Assembly (NCBI GenBank): GCA_036005125.1 | Contig: DASYQV010000338.1 | Span: 1 to 11,492 of the forward strand | Direction of reading: 5' to 3' | Origin: DASYQV01 sp036005125 | GTDB taxonomy: Bacteria; Acidobacteriota; Vicinamibacteria; Vicinamibacterales; UBA2999 | DNA length: 11,492 bases | Part shown: one piece after another, positions 1-7,075 of the stretch | How positions within the stretch are numbered: position 1 is the first letter of the stretch | How the letters are laid out: the number at the start of each line of letters is the position of its first letter | Made by a program: the position numbers and the translations under genes | Notes under the pieces: generated by a model | What the model saw: only the letters and a program-made list of their open reading frames with translations | Told to the model about the DNA's origin: nothing | Databases searched by the model: none

Positions 1-833
1 TTCGGGTCGAAGAAGAAGGGGAACGACAACCGCGCGCGGCGGCTGGGGTTGCGTACCCGGTGGGGCGTCGATCGGTAGAAGCCGCCGGTCATCCGGTCGA
101 GCATGTCGCCGATGTTGCAGACGAAGGCGTTCGGGATGGGCGGCGCGTCAATCCAGCCGACCGGCGATTTCACCTGCAGCCCCCCGGCATCGTCCTGCCG
201 CAGCATCGTCAGCAGCCCGTAGTCGGTGTGCTCGCCGACGCCCCACGACACCTCGTCCGGCGGTTCGTCGCGCGTCGATGGATAGTTGAAGATACGGAAC
301 AGGACGAGCGGATCGCGCGTGTAGCGATCGGCGAAATACGACGGCTCGAGCCCCAGACTGAGCGCGATGCCCCGCATGAGCACGTGTCCCAACCCGGTCA
401 TCGCGTCCATGTAGTCCAGAACGGTCTCCCGGAAGCCGGGGATATCGGGAAAGAGATTGCGGCCGTGCAGCGGCACGCGTGCCGCGACCTTCGGATGATC
501 GGCCCCAAGCTCGGCGCCGAAGTACAACCCCTCCTTTTGATCGGGCCGGCCGCGCGTGAGTTCGCCGCCGACGGGAAAATACCCGCGCCACGCACGGCCT
601 CCCCGTTCCATACGGATGGCGAGCTTCGTCTCGAGATCCTGATCGAAGAACTGACGGCTGAGCCGCTCGAGGCACCCCTGCAGCGCGCTCGACACACCGT
701 GGCCGATGACGTAGAAGAATCCGCTCTCGCGGCACGCACGCCTGAGCATCCGGGCGGCGCGTTCGACGTCACCCGCACCCGCAACGAGCGGCGCGACGTC
801 GACGACGGCCAGCTTCGACGATTCGCCGTCCAC
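1..833 (-). CDS. Isopenicillin N synthase-like Fe(II)/2-oxoglutarate dioxygenase (3' end cut by window edge)
   Basis: Likely a cytosolic non-haem iron oxygenase of the IPNS/plant-2OG-dioxygenase family; the substrate cannot be told. About 277 codons are present and the gene continues past position 1, against about 310-350 residues for the family. The N-terminal DIOX_N-like part begins VDGESSKLAVVDVAPL, with the typical GFFYVIGHGV at about residues 47-56. The iron triad is visible as H202 and D204 (GEHTDYG) and H258 (TPHRV). R268 and S270 (RLSFPFF) form the 2-oxoglutarate-binding RxS. The GTG start at 833 is chosen because the preceding radical SAM gene stops at 837-835 (TAG), leaving one base between them, and a purine-rich stretch (GGGGCAGGG) lies just upstream. 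It is therefore the last visible gene of the operon and probably translationally coupled. Family assignment is firm; ring closure, hydroxylation or desaturation are all possible. Confidence 0.9.
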   Translation of the reverse strand, partial: MDGESSKLAVVDVAPLVAGAGDVERAARMLRRACRESGFFYVIGHGVSSALQGCLERLSRQFFDQDLETKLAIRMERGGRAWRGYFPVGGELTRGRPDQKEGLYFGAELGADHPKVAARVPLHGRNLFPDIPGFRETVLDYMDAMTGLGHVLMRGIALSLGLEPSYFADRYTRDPLVLFRIFNYPSTRDEPPDEVSWGVGEHTDYGLLTMLRQDDAGGLQVKSPVGWIDAPPIPNAFVCNIGDMLDRMTGGFYRSTPHRVRNPSRRARLSFPFFFDP

Positions 834-834
834 G

Positions 835-1953
835 CTACCCTGCCCCGAGCGCCCGGCGCGCGACCCGCCGGAAGAACGCTCGCTGGCGGCTCGTGACGAA
901 CATCCAGGTCAGCAGCCGCACGCTCGCCGGCGGCGTGAAAAAGCGTGTGTGTTCGCCCGTCGTGAGGCGCTCCAGCGTCTCGAAGGGCTTCTCGCGGAGA
1001 TCGTCCAGCAGAGCAACCCGATGCACGCAGGAGATCGTGCAGCGGGGCGCACAGGATTTCACCGACGCGTACTCGCGCTCGAGATCCTGCGCGCCGTACC
1101 GCTCGAGCGGAATGCCAGGATAGCCGCGCTGCTGCGAGCACCAGTGCACCAGCCCCTCCTCGCAGACGTACAGATATCGTGATCCGGCCCGGCAATGCCA
1201 GAGGTTCGGCACGCCGGTCCTGAGCTGCCGTTGGAAGAGGGTGTCGTGCGCGTGAGAGTAGAAGCCCCGTCCGAGATGGAGGATGTCCTCGTGCACGCGC
1301 TGCTCGTCGGCGTTGAGCGCCGCCACCTGTCCCGATCCGTCGTGAGCGAGCCCGACCGACGTGCCGAAGCCAAGGGCCAGCGCGCGTCGGGCGATCTCCA
1401 GCGCATCGGACGGAACCCGGGTTCCGGCGCCGACCACGGTATTGATGTTCACGTCGAACTCGGCGTACGTGGCGAGCCACCGAAGCTTCTGCTCGAGGAC
1501 CTTGAGGCTCTTGTGCGAGACCGCGTCCGGGACGACGTTGTCGATACTGATCTGCAGCCGGTCGAGCCCGGCGCGATTCAAGCGCTGGATGCGCCCGGGC
1601 GTCAGCAGACAGCCGTTGGTCAGCAGCCCGGACGGGATGCCATGGAGGCGGATCCGGCCGATGATCGCATCGAGGTCGGGGTGGAGCAGCGGTTCACCTC
1701 CGCTGAGATCGATCATGGTCGTCCCGAGCGCCGCAAGCCGATCGACGCGCTGAAGCATCTTCGTCAGCGGAACCGGCGCCGACACCTTGTCGAACTCGTT
1801 GCAGTAGCCGCAGGCGAGGTTGCAACGCCGGGTCGGAACGATCTGCGCGAGGATCGGGTGCTGGTGTGAAGCGAGCGCTTTCGCCACGACGCGCGCCATC
1901 CGAAGCTGTCGATCGACGCTCCGGAGCCGACGTCGCAACCGCGTCGCAATCAT
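835..1953 (-). CDS. Radical SAM protein with SPASM-like C-terminal cysteines
   Basis: A 372-residue radical S-adenosylmethionine enzyme. The [4Fe-4S] motif is C44-x3-C48-x2-C51 (CNLACGYC), followed by the SAM-contact GGEP at 85-88. Residues LTNG (111-114) and LQISIDN (133-139) are typical strand motifs of the barrel. The C-terminal third carries C254-x12-G267-x4-C272, which fits the first half of a SPASM motif, then C301-x3-C305-x3-C309, so at least one auxiliary Fe-S cluster is likely. The very C-terminus is hydrophobic and arginine-rich (LLTWMFVTSRQRAFFRRVARR), perhaps a membrane-surface contact. The ATG at 1953 is chosen, with GGAGGG about 14 nt upstream, 25 nt after the phosphofructokinase stop. 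The frame is open up to 2109, but that extension overlaps the upstream gene and looks non-native. SPASM enzymes commonly modify peptides or small molecules. No precursor peptide is seen here, so the substrate is unknown. Confidence 0.93.
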   Translation of the reverse strand: MIATRLRRRLRSVDRQLRMARVVAKALASHQHPILAQIVPTRRCNLACGYCNEFDKVSAPVPLTKMLQRVDRLAALGTTMIDLSGGEPLLHPDLDAIIGRIRLHGIPSGLLTNGCLLTPGRIQRLNRAGLDRLQISIDNVVPDAVSHKSLKVLEQKLRWLATYAEFDVNINTVVGAGTRVPSDALEIARRALALGFGTSVGLAHDGSGQVAALNADEQRVHEDILHLGRGFYSHAHDTLFQRQLRTGVPNLWHCRAGSRYLYVCEEGLVHWCSQQRGYPGIPLERYGAQDLEREYASVKSCAPRCTISCVHRVALLDDLREKPFETLERLTTGEHTRFFTPPASVRLLTWMFVTSRQRAFFRRVARRALGAG

Positions 1954-1978
1954 GGCAGGCCCTGAGCCCTCCGCCTTC

Positions 1979-3292
1979 TTACGTGGCAGCCTTCTCGCCG
2001 GCCAGCCCGCGCTGGTCCACGTCGACCACCAGCCGCGGCGGCTCGGCATCGATGAGGGACTCGAACTGCTCCCGGAACTCTTGCAGCGACAGGCCCACCG
2101 TTGCCGCAAATTTCGCCAGCTCGTGCGGGTCCTCGAAGTCGTCGCGGCGCAGGCGGATCATGTAGCGGCGCGCGATGCCGTAGCGCGTCGAATGGATGTC
2201 GACCATCCGCACGCGCGCGCGGCCGGTCTCGCGGTCGATGAGCTTGTCGAACCTCACCGGCACGAAGTTGCCTCCCTGCATCGTGATCATCACGGCGTTC
2301 CCGCCGGAGAGGAGGTACTTCGCCGCGCAGTAGCCGAGATCCCGCGTGTACTCCATGTCGAAGGGAATCGGGTCGGCGCACCGCAGTTCGTACCCGATGT
2401 TCTTGGCTGCGATCGTCGTCTTGATCGAGAACTCCTTGAGCCGCCGCTGTACCTGCGCCTTGAGGATTTCGCCGATGTTCACCTCGGCAATCCGGACGTG
2501 GCCGTGCGCGTCGCGCTCGATCTCCTCGAGGTGGGCCAGGTCGCTCGGATCGATGCCGAGCACGAGCCCCTCGGCGATGACCGCCACGCCGTCGCGCCGG
2601 CCGTAGCTGAGGCGCTTGATGATCGCCCCGACGAGCGTGTCGACTACGGTCTTCAGCCGGATGCGTTGATCCGCGAACTCCTCCGGAATCAGCGTGAGCG
2701 TCGCGCCGGCCGCCTTGCCGATGCCGAGCGCCAGATGCCCGGCCTTGCGGCCCATGGCAATGACGAAGTACCAGCGCGAGGTGGTCTTCGCGTCGACCAT
2801 AAGGTTCTTGACGATCTCCACGCCGTGATGCCGTGCCGTCTGGTAGCCGAACGTATCGACGTAGCCCGGCAGGTCGAGATCGTTGTCGATCGTTTTGGGC
2901 ACGTGCACGACGTGAATGCGACCGTTGGCGCGCTCCTCGAGCTTCATCGCCGACAGCGCCGTGTCGTCGCCTCCAATCGTGATGAGCATCGATACGTTCA
3001 GGCGCAACAACGAGATGACGAGGTTCTCGAGGTACTCGGCATTGGTGGTCGGGTTCGCACGCGAAATCCCGATGTGGGATCCGCCGCGGAAGTGGATACG
3101 GCTCACCGAATCGATGGTCAGCGGCGTCACGTGATCGACGTCGCCGTGCATGATCCATTCGAAGCCGTCGCGAATGCCGACGACCTCGACGCCTTCCAGC
3201 TCGCTGCGGATCGTCGCCGCGCTGATGACGCTGTTGATGCCTGGAGCAGGGCCCCCGCCGACGAGAATGGCCAGTTTTTTCTGATGTGTCAC
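1979..3292 (-). CDS. pfp: 6-phosphofructokinase, pyrophosphate-type (Pfp)
   Basis: A cytosolic glycolytic enzyme that interconverts fructose 6-phosphate and fructose 1,6-bisphosphate, most likely with pyrophosphate as phosphoryl donor and therefore reversibly. It has 437 residues, longer than bacterial ATP-PFK (about 320). Visible motifs are the N-terminal phosphate loop GGGPAPGIN (12-20), GGDDT (107-111), PKTIDND (132-138) with the catalytic Asp136, and MGR (180-182). The second Asp of GGDD (D110) and the Lys before TIDND (K133) replace the two glycines of ATP enzymes and are the known markers of PPi dependence. The GTG at 3292 places VTHQKKLAILVGGG at the normal family start. An in-frame ATG at 3355 would add 21 arginine-rich residues without a well-placed Shine-Dalgarno. 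It is the first gene of the operon with the radical SAM and dioxygenase genes. The family call is firm; the cofactor choice rests on the two residues. Confidence 0.95.
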   Translation of the reverse strand: MTHQKKLAILVGGGPAPGINSVISAATIRSELEGVEVVGIRDGFEWIMHGDVDHVTPLTIDSVSRIHFRGGSHIGISRANPTTNAEYLENLVISLLRLNVSMLITIGGDDTALSAMKLEERANGRIHVVHVPKTIDNDLDLPGYVDTFGYQTARHHGVEIVKNLMVDAKTTSRWYFVIAMGRKAGHLALGIGKAAGATLTLIPEEFADQRIRLKTVVDTLVGAIIKRLSYGRRDGVAVIAEGLVLGIDPSDLAHLEEIERDAHGHVRIAEVNIGEILKAQVQRRLKEFSIKTTIAAKNIGYELRCADPIPFDMEYTRDLGYCAAKYLLSGGNAVMITMQGGNFVPVRFDKLIDRETGRARVRMVDIHSTRYGIARRYMIRLRRDDFEDPHELAKFAATVGLSLQEFREQFESLIDAEPPRLVVDVDQRGLAGEKAAT

Positions 3293-3480
3293 GAACCTGT
3301 TGCCTTGACTGCTTAAGCGAAATTGTCGCACGCGGGCTGCTGCCCGTGTCACCAAATCACTCGGGCGGCTCCCGCGCTGGCAATCACGCGCTCGGCAGGC
3401 TTTTCAACGAGCGGGCGCCTCGCCCGGCTCAAGCATGGGATTGCCAACGCAGACGATCGCCACAGCGGACGATCGCCCAG

Positions 3481-3514
3481 TTGACAACCCACCGACGACG
3501 ATGCCATCGTCGTC
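3481..3514 (+). promoter_or_regulatory. TTGACA box followed by a perfect 21-nt palindrome (possible operator or attenuator)
   Basis: A consensus-like -35 hexamer TTGACA lies at 3481-3486. Eight bases on, GACGACGATG (3494-3503) is exactly mirrored by CATCGTCGTC (3505-3514) about a single central C. The palindrome ends 28 nt before the ATG of the coiled-coil membrane protein and could be a dimeric repressor site or fold as a 9-bp hairpin in the leader. No convincing -10 box is seen at normal spacing, so the promoter part is weak. The surrounding 250-nt gap (3293-3542) also has to hold the divergent promoter of the phosphofructokinase operon, which I cannot place. Confidence 0.4.
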
Positions 3515-3542
3515 CTATCGGTCGGGTGCAAGGAGAATAGAT

Positions 3543-3803
3543 ATGGATACCCTCCGGGTTCCTGCACCCGTGCGCGACAAGATCGGAATCGACGCGACAG
3601 ATGGATTGGTCATGATGTTCGCCGAGGCGCATCGGCTGGCGACGGAAAGCTTTGAGCGGCGGCTTGGGACGGAAATGGCCAAGCTGCGGCTCGAAATGGC
3701 CGAGCTGCGATTCGAGCTGCTCAAATGGTCGTTCCTGTTCTGGATCGGTCAACTGGCCGCGGTCACCGCCATACTCACGCTCATGCTCCGCGGCGTTCGG
3801 TAG
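3543..3803 (+). CDS. Small coiled-coil protein with one C-terminal membrane helix
   Basis: An 86-residue protein of unknown function. The N-terminal part (MDTLRVPAPVRDKIGIDATDGLVMMFAEAH) is soluble. Residues about 30-62 form an amphipathic coiled-coil stretch with heptad-like repeats (RRLGTEMAKLRLEMAELRFELLKW). Residues about 62-83 (FLFWIGQLAAVTAILTLML) form one membrane helix followed by a short basic tail, which suggests a tail-anchored protein with a cytoplasmic coiled coil. I recall similar short proteins annotated as an uncharacterised coiled-coil/TM family (LA_3696-like), but this is from memory. The ATG at 3543 is decided by a strong AAGGAG at 3530-3535 with 7-nt spacing; the in-frame ATG at 3435 lacks this and would run through the palindrome. 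The 3' end overlaps the end of the convergent GNAT gene by 23 nt. Confidence 0.85.
   Translation: MDTLRVPAPVRDKIGIDATDGLVMMFAEAHRLATESFERRLGTEMAKLRLEMAELRFELLKWSFLFWIGQLAAVTAILTLMLRGVR
3781..3803. other. Tail-to-tail overlap of convergent genes
   Basis: The stop of the coiled-coil protein (TAG, 3801-3803, plus) lies inside the GNAT gene, whose stop is at 3781-3783 on minus. The 23 nt shared leave no room for an independent terminator, so the two convergent transcripts must overlap. Confidence 0.85.
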
Positions 3804-4263
3804 TCCGGAGCCTTTTCGCCATCAGACTGTTGTTTCGCTCCAGAAATCCCGCGCGTTCGTAAAGGAGTCGCGCGCGATCGTTGCCCGCGCGGACCTCGAG
3901 GAGGAGCGTCCGTACGCCGAGCACATGCGCCTCGCGCTCCACGAAGGCGAGCGTCTCGCGCCCGAGGCCCCGCCGCTCGAACGCCGGACGCACGTAGAAC
4001 TCGTCGACGAACGCGTCGAGCCCGCCGAACTCGAGGCTGAAGCCGAACGCCAGCACGACATACCCTGCAGGTTGCCCACCCGTCTCGATGAACCAGATGC
4101 GACCGAGCGCCCGGTTGCCGACGAGCTCTGCGAGGGCGCGGCTGGCGCGCGCCTCGTCGAATGACAGGTCCTCGGCCGCGTAAAACTCGCGCATCATCTC
4201 CAGGAGCAGCGGCGCGTCTCCGGCCGCCGCCTCGCGCCACGTGGGAACGGGTAGCTCAGTCAC
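3781..4263 (-). CDS. GNAT family N-acetyltransferase
   Basis: A 160-residue cytosolic GCN5-related acetyltransferase that would move an acetyl group from acetyl-CoA to an amine; the substrate is unknown. The acetyl-CoA pyrophosphate-binding motif A is clear: DEFYVRPAFERRGLGRE, with RRGLGR at 97-102. It is followed by the motif-B-like LLLEVRAGNDRARLLYERAGF. The first helix pair (REAAAGDAPLLLEMMREFYAAE) is typical. The GTG at 4263 is preferred, though no good Shine-Dalgarno is visible. An alternative GTG at 4317 sits one base after the stop of the histidine kinase (TGA-C-GTG) and would be coupled to it. However, its extra 18 residues (ATTATKVRPRRARRSRS) are read straight through a GGCCACGA-type repeat. 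It is downstream of and co-directional with the kinase, so probably co-transcribed. Family certain, start uncertain. Confidence 0.9.
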   Translation of the reverse strand: MTELPVPTWREAAAGDAPLLLEMMREFYAAEDLSFDEARASRALAELVGNRALGRIWFIETGGQPAGYVVLAFGFSLEFGGLDAFVDEFYVRPAFERRGLGRETLAFVEREAHVLGVRTLLLEVRAGNDRARLLYERAGFLERNNSLMAKRLRTTERRGA

Positions 4264-4273
4264 TGAACGTGAT

Positions 4274-4315
4274 CTTCGTGCCCTTCGTGGCCGAACCTTC
4301 GTGGCCGTCGTGGCC
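4274..4315. repeat. Degenerate tandem word repeat (GGCCACGA / TCGTGGCC type)
   Basis: On the plus strand the word CTTCGTG occurs at 4274-4280, 4283-4289 and 4297-4303, the last two continuing as GGCC, and a variant GTCGTGGCC follows at 4307-4315. The tract fills the gap between the histidine kinase stop (4319) and the preferred acetyltransferase start (4263). If translated it gives an Arg/Thr/Ala-rich stretch unlike any GNAT N-terminus, so it is more likely a non-coding repeat. Confidence 0.6.
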
Positions 4316-4318
4316 ACG

Positions 4319-5986
4319 TCACCGGCCTGACGTCGGCAACCGCACGCGGAACGTCGCGCCCGTGCCTGGTCCGCCGCTTTCTACCGAAATCGTGCCGCCG
4401 TGCAGCTCGACCAGATGGCGGGCTATGGCAAGCCCGAGCCCGAGGCCGCCCGGCTCGCCCCCGCGGCTCGAGTCCCGGCGGAAACGCTCGAACACCTGGG
4501 GAAGAAATTCCGGTGTGATGCCGATGCCCGTGTCGGACACGGCGAACTCCACCACCGCCGAGTCGCGTCCCGCGCGCAGGACGACGCGGCCGCCCGCGGG
4601 TGTGAACTTCAGGGCGTTGTTCAGCAGGTTGATCGCGACCTGTTGGATCCGCCGTGGATCGCCCACGACCATCGGCACGTCGTGCTCGACGGAGACCTCG
4701 AGCTGAATCCGGCGCGACTCGGCCAGCGGCCGGAGTCCGTCGACCAGGGAAACGAGGAGCGCCCCGAGATCGAAGGTCGACGGGTCGAGCCGCATCTGGC
4801 CCGACCCGATGCGCGAAATATCGAGCAGGTCGTCGATCAGCTGCGCCTGCGCGCGGGCGTTTCGCTCGATTGCGGCAATGGCCCGCGGCCAGTCTTCCCG
4901 CTCGACCGCCCCGGCGCTGATCATCCGCAACCACCCGAGGACCGCGTTGGCGGGCGTTCGCAGCTCGTGCGAGAGCGTGGCAAGAAACTCGTCCTTCAAC
5001 TGACTTGCCTGGCGCAGGTCCGCAACGTGGTGCCGCAGGTCGCGGTTGAGCCGCGCCACCTCCGTCTCGGCGATGGTTCGCCGCGCCGATAATGCGATGT
5101 CGTGTCCGATCGCGCTGAGCGACGTCAGCAGGTCCTCATCGGGCTCGAGCGGCCGGAGGCCGAAGAACTCCATCACGCCGAAAAACTCATCGCCGACGGC
5201 GACGGGCATCGCAATCGCCGACGTCAATCCCACGGACTCGGCGCTCCGAATTCGTGGAAAGTTCGTGTCAAGCCGGAGGTTCGCGATGACCGTTGCGGCG
5301 CGATTCCTCCACACACGACCCGGCAGGCCTTCGCCGCGGGCCAACTTGCATGTCACGGATGCCTGCAGGAACGGCGCGAAGGTCCGGTCGTCACGTGCCC
5401 AGACCGCCACGGCCTGAAGGGCATCGCCCTCGGGGACCCAGAGCGCTGCCACGTCTGCGCCAACGAGCTGGGCGAGCGCGTGGAGCAAGCGTGTACCCGC
5501 CTCGCGCAGGTTCGACGTTTCGGCGAGCTGACGGGCAATCTGATGCTCGGTCGCGATCTGCCGCTGGAGCCGACGCAATGCCTGCTCGGCCACGACGCGA
5601 TCCGTAATCTCGATCAGGACGCCGTACAGCCAGGCGACGTGACCAGCCTGATTGCGCACCCACTCCCCCTCGTCCCGAAACCAACGGACACGGCCCTGTC
5701 CATCGCCGACGCGGTATTCGCTCGAGAGCGGCTCCAGTGTTGCGTGCGCGCGGTCGAACTCATCGACGACCCGCTCGCGATCATCGGGGTGGAGGCGCGC
5801 GATCCAGACGCCCGGGTCTGCGGCGCACGCCTCAGGCGTCAGACCCAGCACGGTCTCGAGCGACGGGCTGAAATGGATCGCTCGCTTCGGGTCGTGCGGC
5901 AGCCGAACGTATGTAATCGCGGAAATCCGCTCGAGCAGGTTTCGAAACGTCGCCGCAGCATCCGGGAAGGTCTCCAACGGCGTCAC
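4319..5986 (-). CDS. PAS-GAF sensor histidine kinase (soluble)
   Basis: A 555-residue two-component sensor kinase. Domain order is a PAS_3-like domain about residues 25-130 (YRVGDGQGRVRWFRDEGEW, YGVLIEITDR), a GAF domain about 155-305 (GLPGRVWRNR, IAMPVAVGDEFFGVMEFF), HisKA about 330-395 with the phosphorylatable His340 in FLATLSHELRTP, and HATPase_c about 440-553. The ATPase part shows the N box NLLNNALKF (453-461), G1 DTGIG (485-489) and G2 GGLGLGLA (513-520), so it should be active. There is no signal peptide or membrane helix, so it senses an internal signal. The frame is open up to 6124, but that extension reads a non-coding inverted repeat. The GTG at 5986 gives VTPLETFPDAAATFRNLL, though no Shine-Dalgarno is visible. 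No response regulator with an intact receiver lies nearby, so the partner is unknown. Confidence 0.93.
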   Translation of the reverse strand: MTPLETFPDAAATFRNLLERISAITYVRLPHDPKRAIHFSPSLETVLGLTPEACAADPGVWIARLHPDDRERVVDEFDRAHATLEPLSSEYRVGDGQGRVRWFRDEGEWVRNQAGHVAWLYGVLIEITDRVVAEQALRRLQRQIATEHQIARQLAETSNLREAGTRLLHALAQLVGADVAALWVPEGDALQAVAVWARDDRTFAPFLQASVTCKLARGEGLPGRVWRNRAATVIANLRLDTNFPRIRSAESVGLTSAIAMPVAVGDEFFGVMEFFGLRPLEPDEDLLTSLSAIGHDIALSARRTIAETEVARLNRDLRHHVADLRQASQLKDEFLATLSHELRTPANAVLGWLRMISAGAVEREDWPRAIAAIERNARAQAQLIDDLLDISRIGSGQMRLDPSTFDLGALLVSLVDGLRPLAESRRIQLEVSVEHDVPMVVGDPRRIQQVAINLLNNALKFTPAGGRVVLRAGRDSAVVEFAVSDTGIGITPEFLPQVFERFRRDSSRGGEPGGLGLGLAIARHLVELHGGTISVESGGPGTGATFRVRLPTSGR

Positions 5987-6019
5987 CGGGGGGATTCTAT
6001 GGCAAATGGGTGGTGAATC

Positions 6020-6116
6020 TGTCGTTCCCGGTTCCCGGGTCTGCGTTCTGGGTTCTGAACCGAACCTCGAACCGGAACACGAACGCAGAACCTGGAACGT
6101 GGAACCAGGAACGACA
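6020..6116. repeat. Imperfect inverted repeat built of GGTTC/GAACC words
   Basis: The left end TGTCGTTCCCGGTTCC (6020-6035) pairs with GGAACCAGGAACGACA (6101-6116) at 15 of 16 positions. Between them the words GTTC and GAAC recur, for example CTGCGTTCTGGGTTCTG at 6041-6057 and GAACGCAGAACCTGG at 6081-6095. The element fills the divergent gap between the histidine kinase and the first protease. It encodes no plausible protein and may fold into a long imperfect hairpin. Confidence 0.7.
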
Positions 6117-6175
6117 CATAACACCTGCCCATTCGGCTGATCCCCACCCGGGCGCGAACGCGGTAGATCTACAGC

Positions 6176-7075
6176 ATGTCTGCTGAAACGTTCTCTCTTA
6201 CGTCGTTTTCAACCACCCTTACGGACCTCGTCGAGCGGACTTCTGCGTTCGTGGTGTCCGTCCACGGCCGTCCACGACGTCCATCGAGCGGCCTCGTTTT
6301 CGCGCCCGAGCTCGTGGTGACCGCCGATCACACGCTCGAGCGCGACGAGCAGCTCGCCGTCCAGGTGGACGAAACCCGCTACCCCGCTACCCTTGCCGGC
6401 CGCGACGCCGCCACCGACGTGGCCGTCCTTCGCGTGCCTGGGCTCAAGACCGGTGAACCGGAGCGCAGCGACGCGGTTCGTGTCGGCGCGTTCGTGATGT
6501 CTCTGTCGCGAACCGGGAGCGGCGGCATTTCCGCGGGTGTTGGCGTGATATCTGCCATCGGAGGACCGTTGCGGACGGGCCGCGGCATCGCGCTGCCGCA
6601 GGTCATCCGCACCGATGCAGCCGCTCGACCGGGGACGTCGGGCGGCGCCATCGTCGACACGGCCGGACGCGTCTTAGGAATGACGACCAGCGCCCTGCTG
6701 CGGGGCTTCCCCGTCGCGATTCCGTCGGCGTCGCTGTGGGAGATCGCCGGTGCTCTGGCAGCCAACCAGGGTGTCAAGCGAGGATACCTCGGCATCGGCA
6801 TTCAGCCCGTCCGCCTTCCCGAGCGCCAGCGCGCCGGTCGTGGCGAGCGCGGAGTGCTGATCGTCAGCATGGCGCCCGGAGGCGCAGCCGATCGGACGGG
6901 GTTGCTCGTTGGCGATGTCGTCGTCGGCTTCAACGAGCAACCGATCGAAGACGCGGACGATCTGCAGGATGCATTGGCAGCCACTGCACCTGATGCTTCG
7001 GCGGCTCTGGACGTGTTGCGCGGTGGCGTCCTGCAACGGGTGACGGTTGTCGTCGGCGAGAGACCGCGGGAATGA
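6176..7075 (+). CDS. HtrA-like (S1C) serine protease with PDZ domain, leaderless, copy 1
   Basis: A 299-residue trypsin-fold protease of the HtrA/DegP family. The catalytic triad is visible: H52 (VTADHTL), D81 (ATDVAVL) and S155 (RPGTSGG, a variant of the usual NPGNSGG). A single PDZ domain occupies about 203-295 (RGYLGIGIQ, GVLIVSMAPGGAADRTGLLVGDVVVGFNEQPI). Neither a signal peptide nor a membrane anchor is seen at the N-terminus (MSAETFSLTSFSTTLTDLVERT), so it may act in the cytoplasm, unlike most HtrA proteins. The 'SGxGS' loop common in HtrA is reduced to SSGLVF. The ATG at 6176 has no obvious Shine-Dalgarno. The stop TGA is directly followed by the ATG of the regulator. It likely works in protein quality control or stress response; its targets are unknown. 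Confidence 0.9.
   Translation: MSAETFSLTSFSTTLTDLVERTSAFVVSVHGRPRRPSSGLVFAPELVVTADHTLERDEQLAVQVDETRYPATLAGRDAATDVAVLRVPGLKTGEPERSDAVRVGAFVMSLSRTGSGGISAGVGVISAIGGPLRTGRGIALPQVIRTDAAARPGTSGGAIVDTAGRVLGMTTSALLRGFPVAIPSASLWEIAGALAANQGVKRGYLGIGIQPVRLPERQRAGRGERGVLIVSMAPGGAADRTGLLVGDVVVGFNEQPIEDADDLQDALAATAPDASAALDVLRGGVLQRVTVVVGERPRE

Noticed and set aside
1950..3158. Second minus-strand frame of 402 codons inside the phosphofructokinase gene
   Set aside because: Arg/Ala/His-rich frame-shifted translation of the same DNA with no motifs.
1820..3316. Long open frame of 498 codons on the plus strand
   Set aside because: It lies antisense to the phosphofructokinase and the start of the radical SAM gene, which have clear family motifs. 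Its translation is Arg/Asp/Val-rich with no domain; it is a GC-rich shadow frame.
5987..6124. N-terminal extension of the histidine kinase
   Set aside because: The extra 46 residues are the translation of the GGTTC/GAACC inverted repeat and adjoining gap; nothing in them resembles a signal peptide or sensor.
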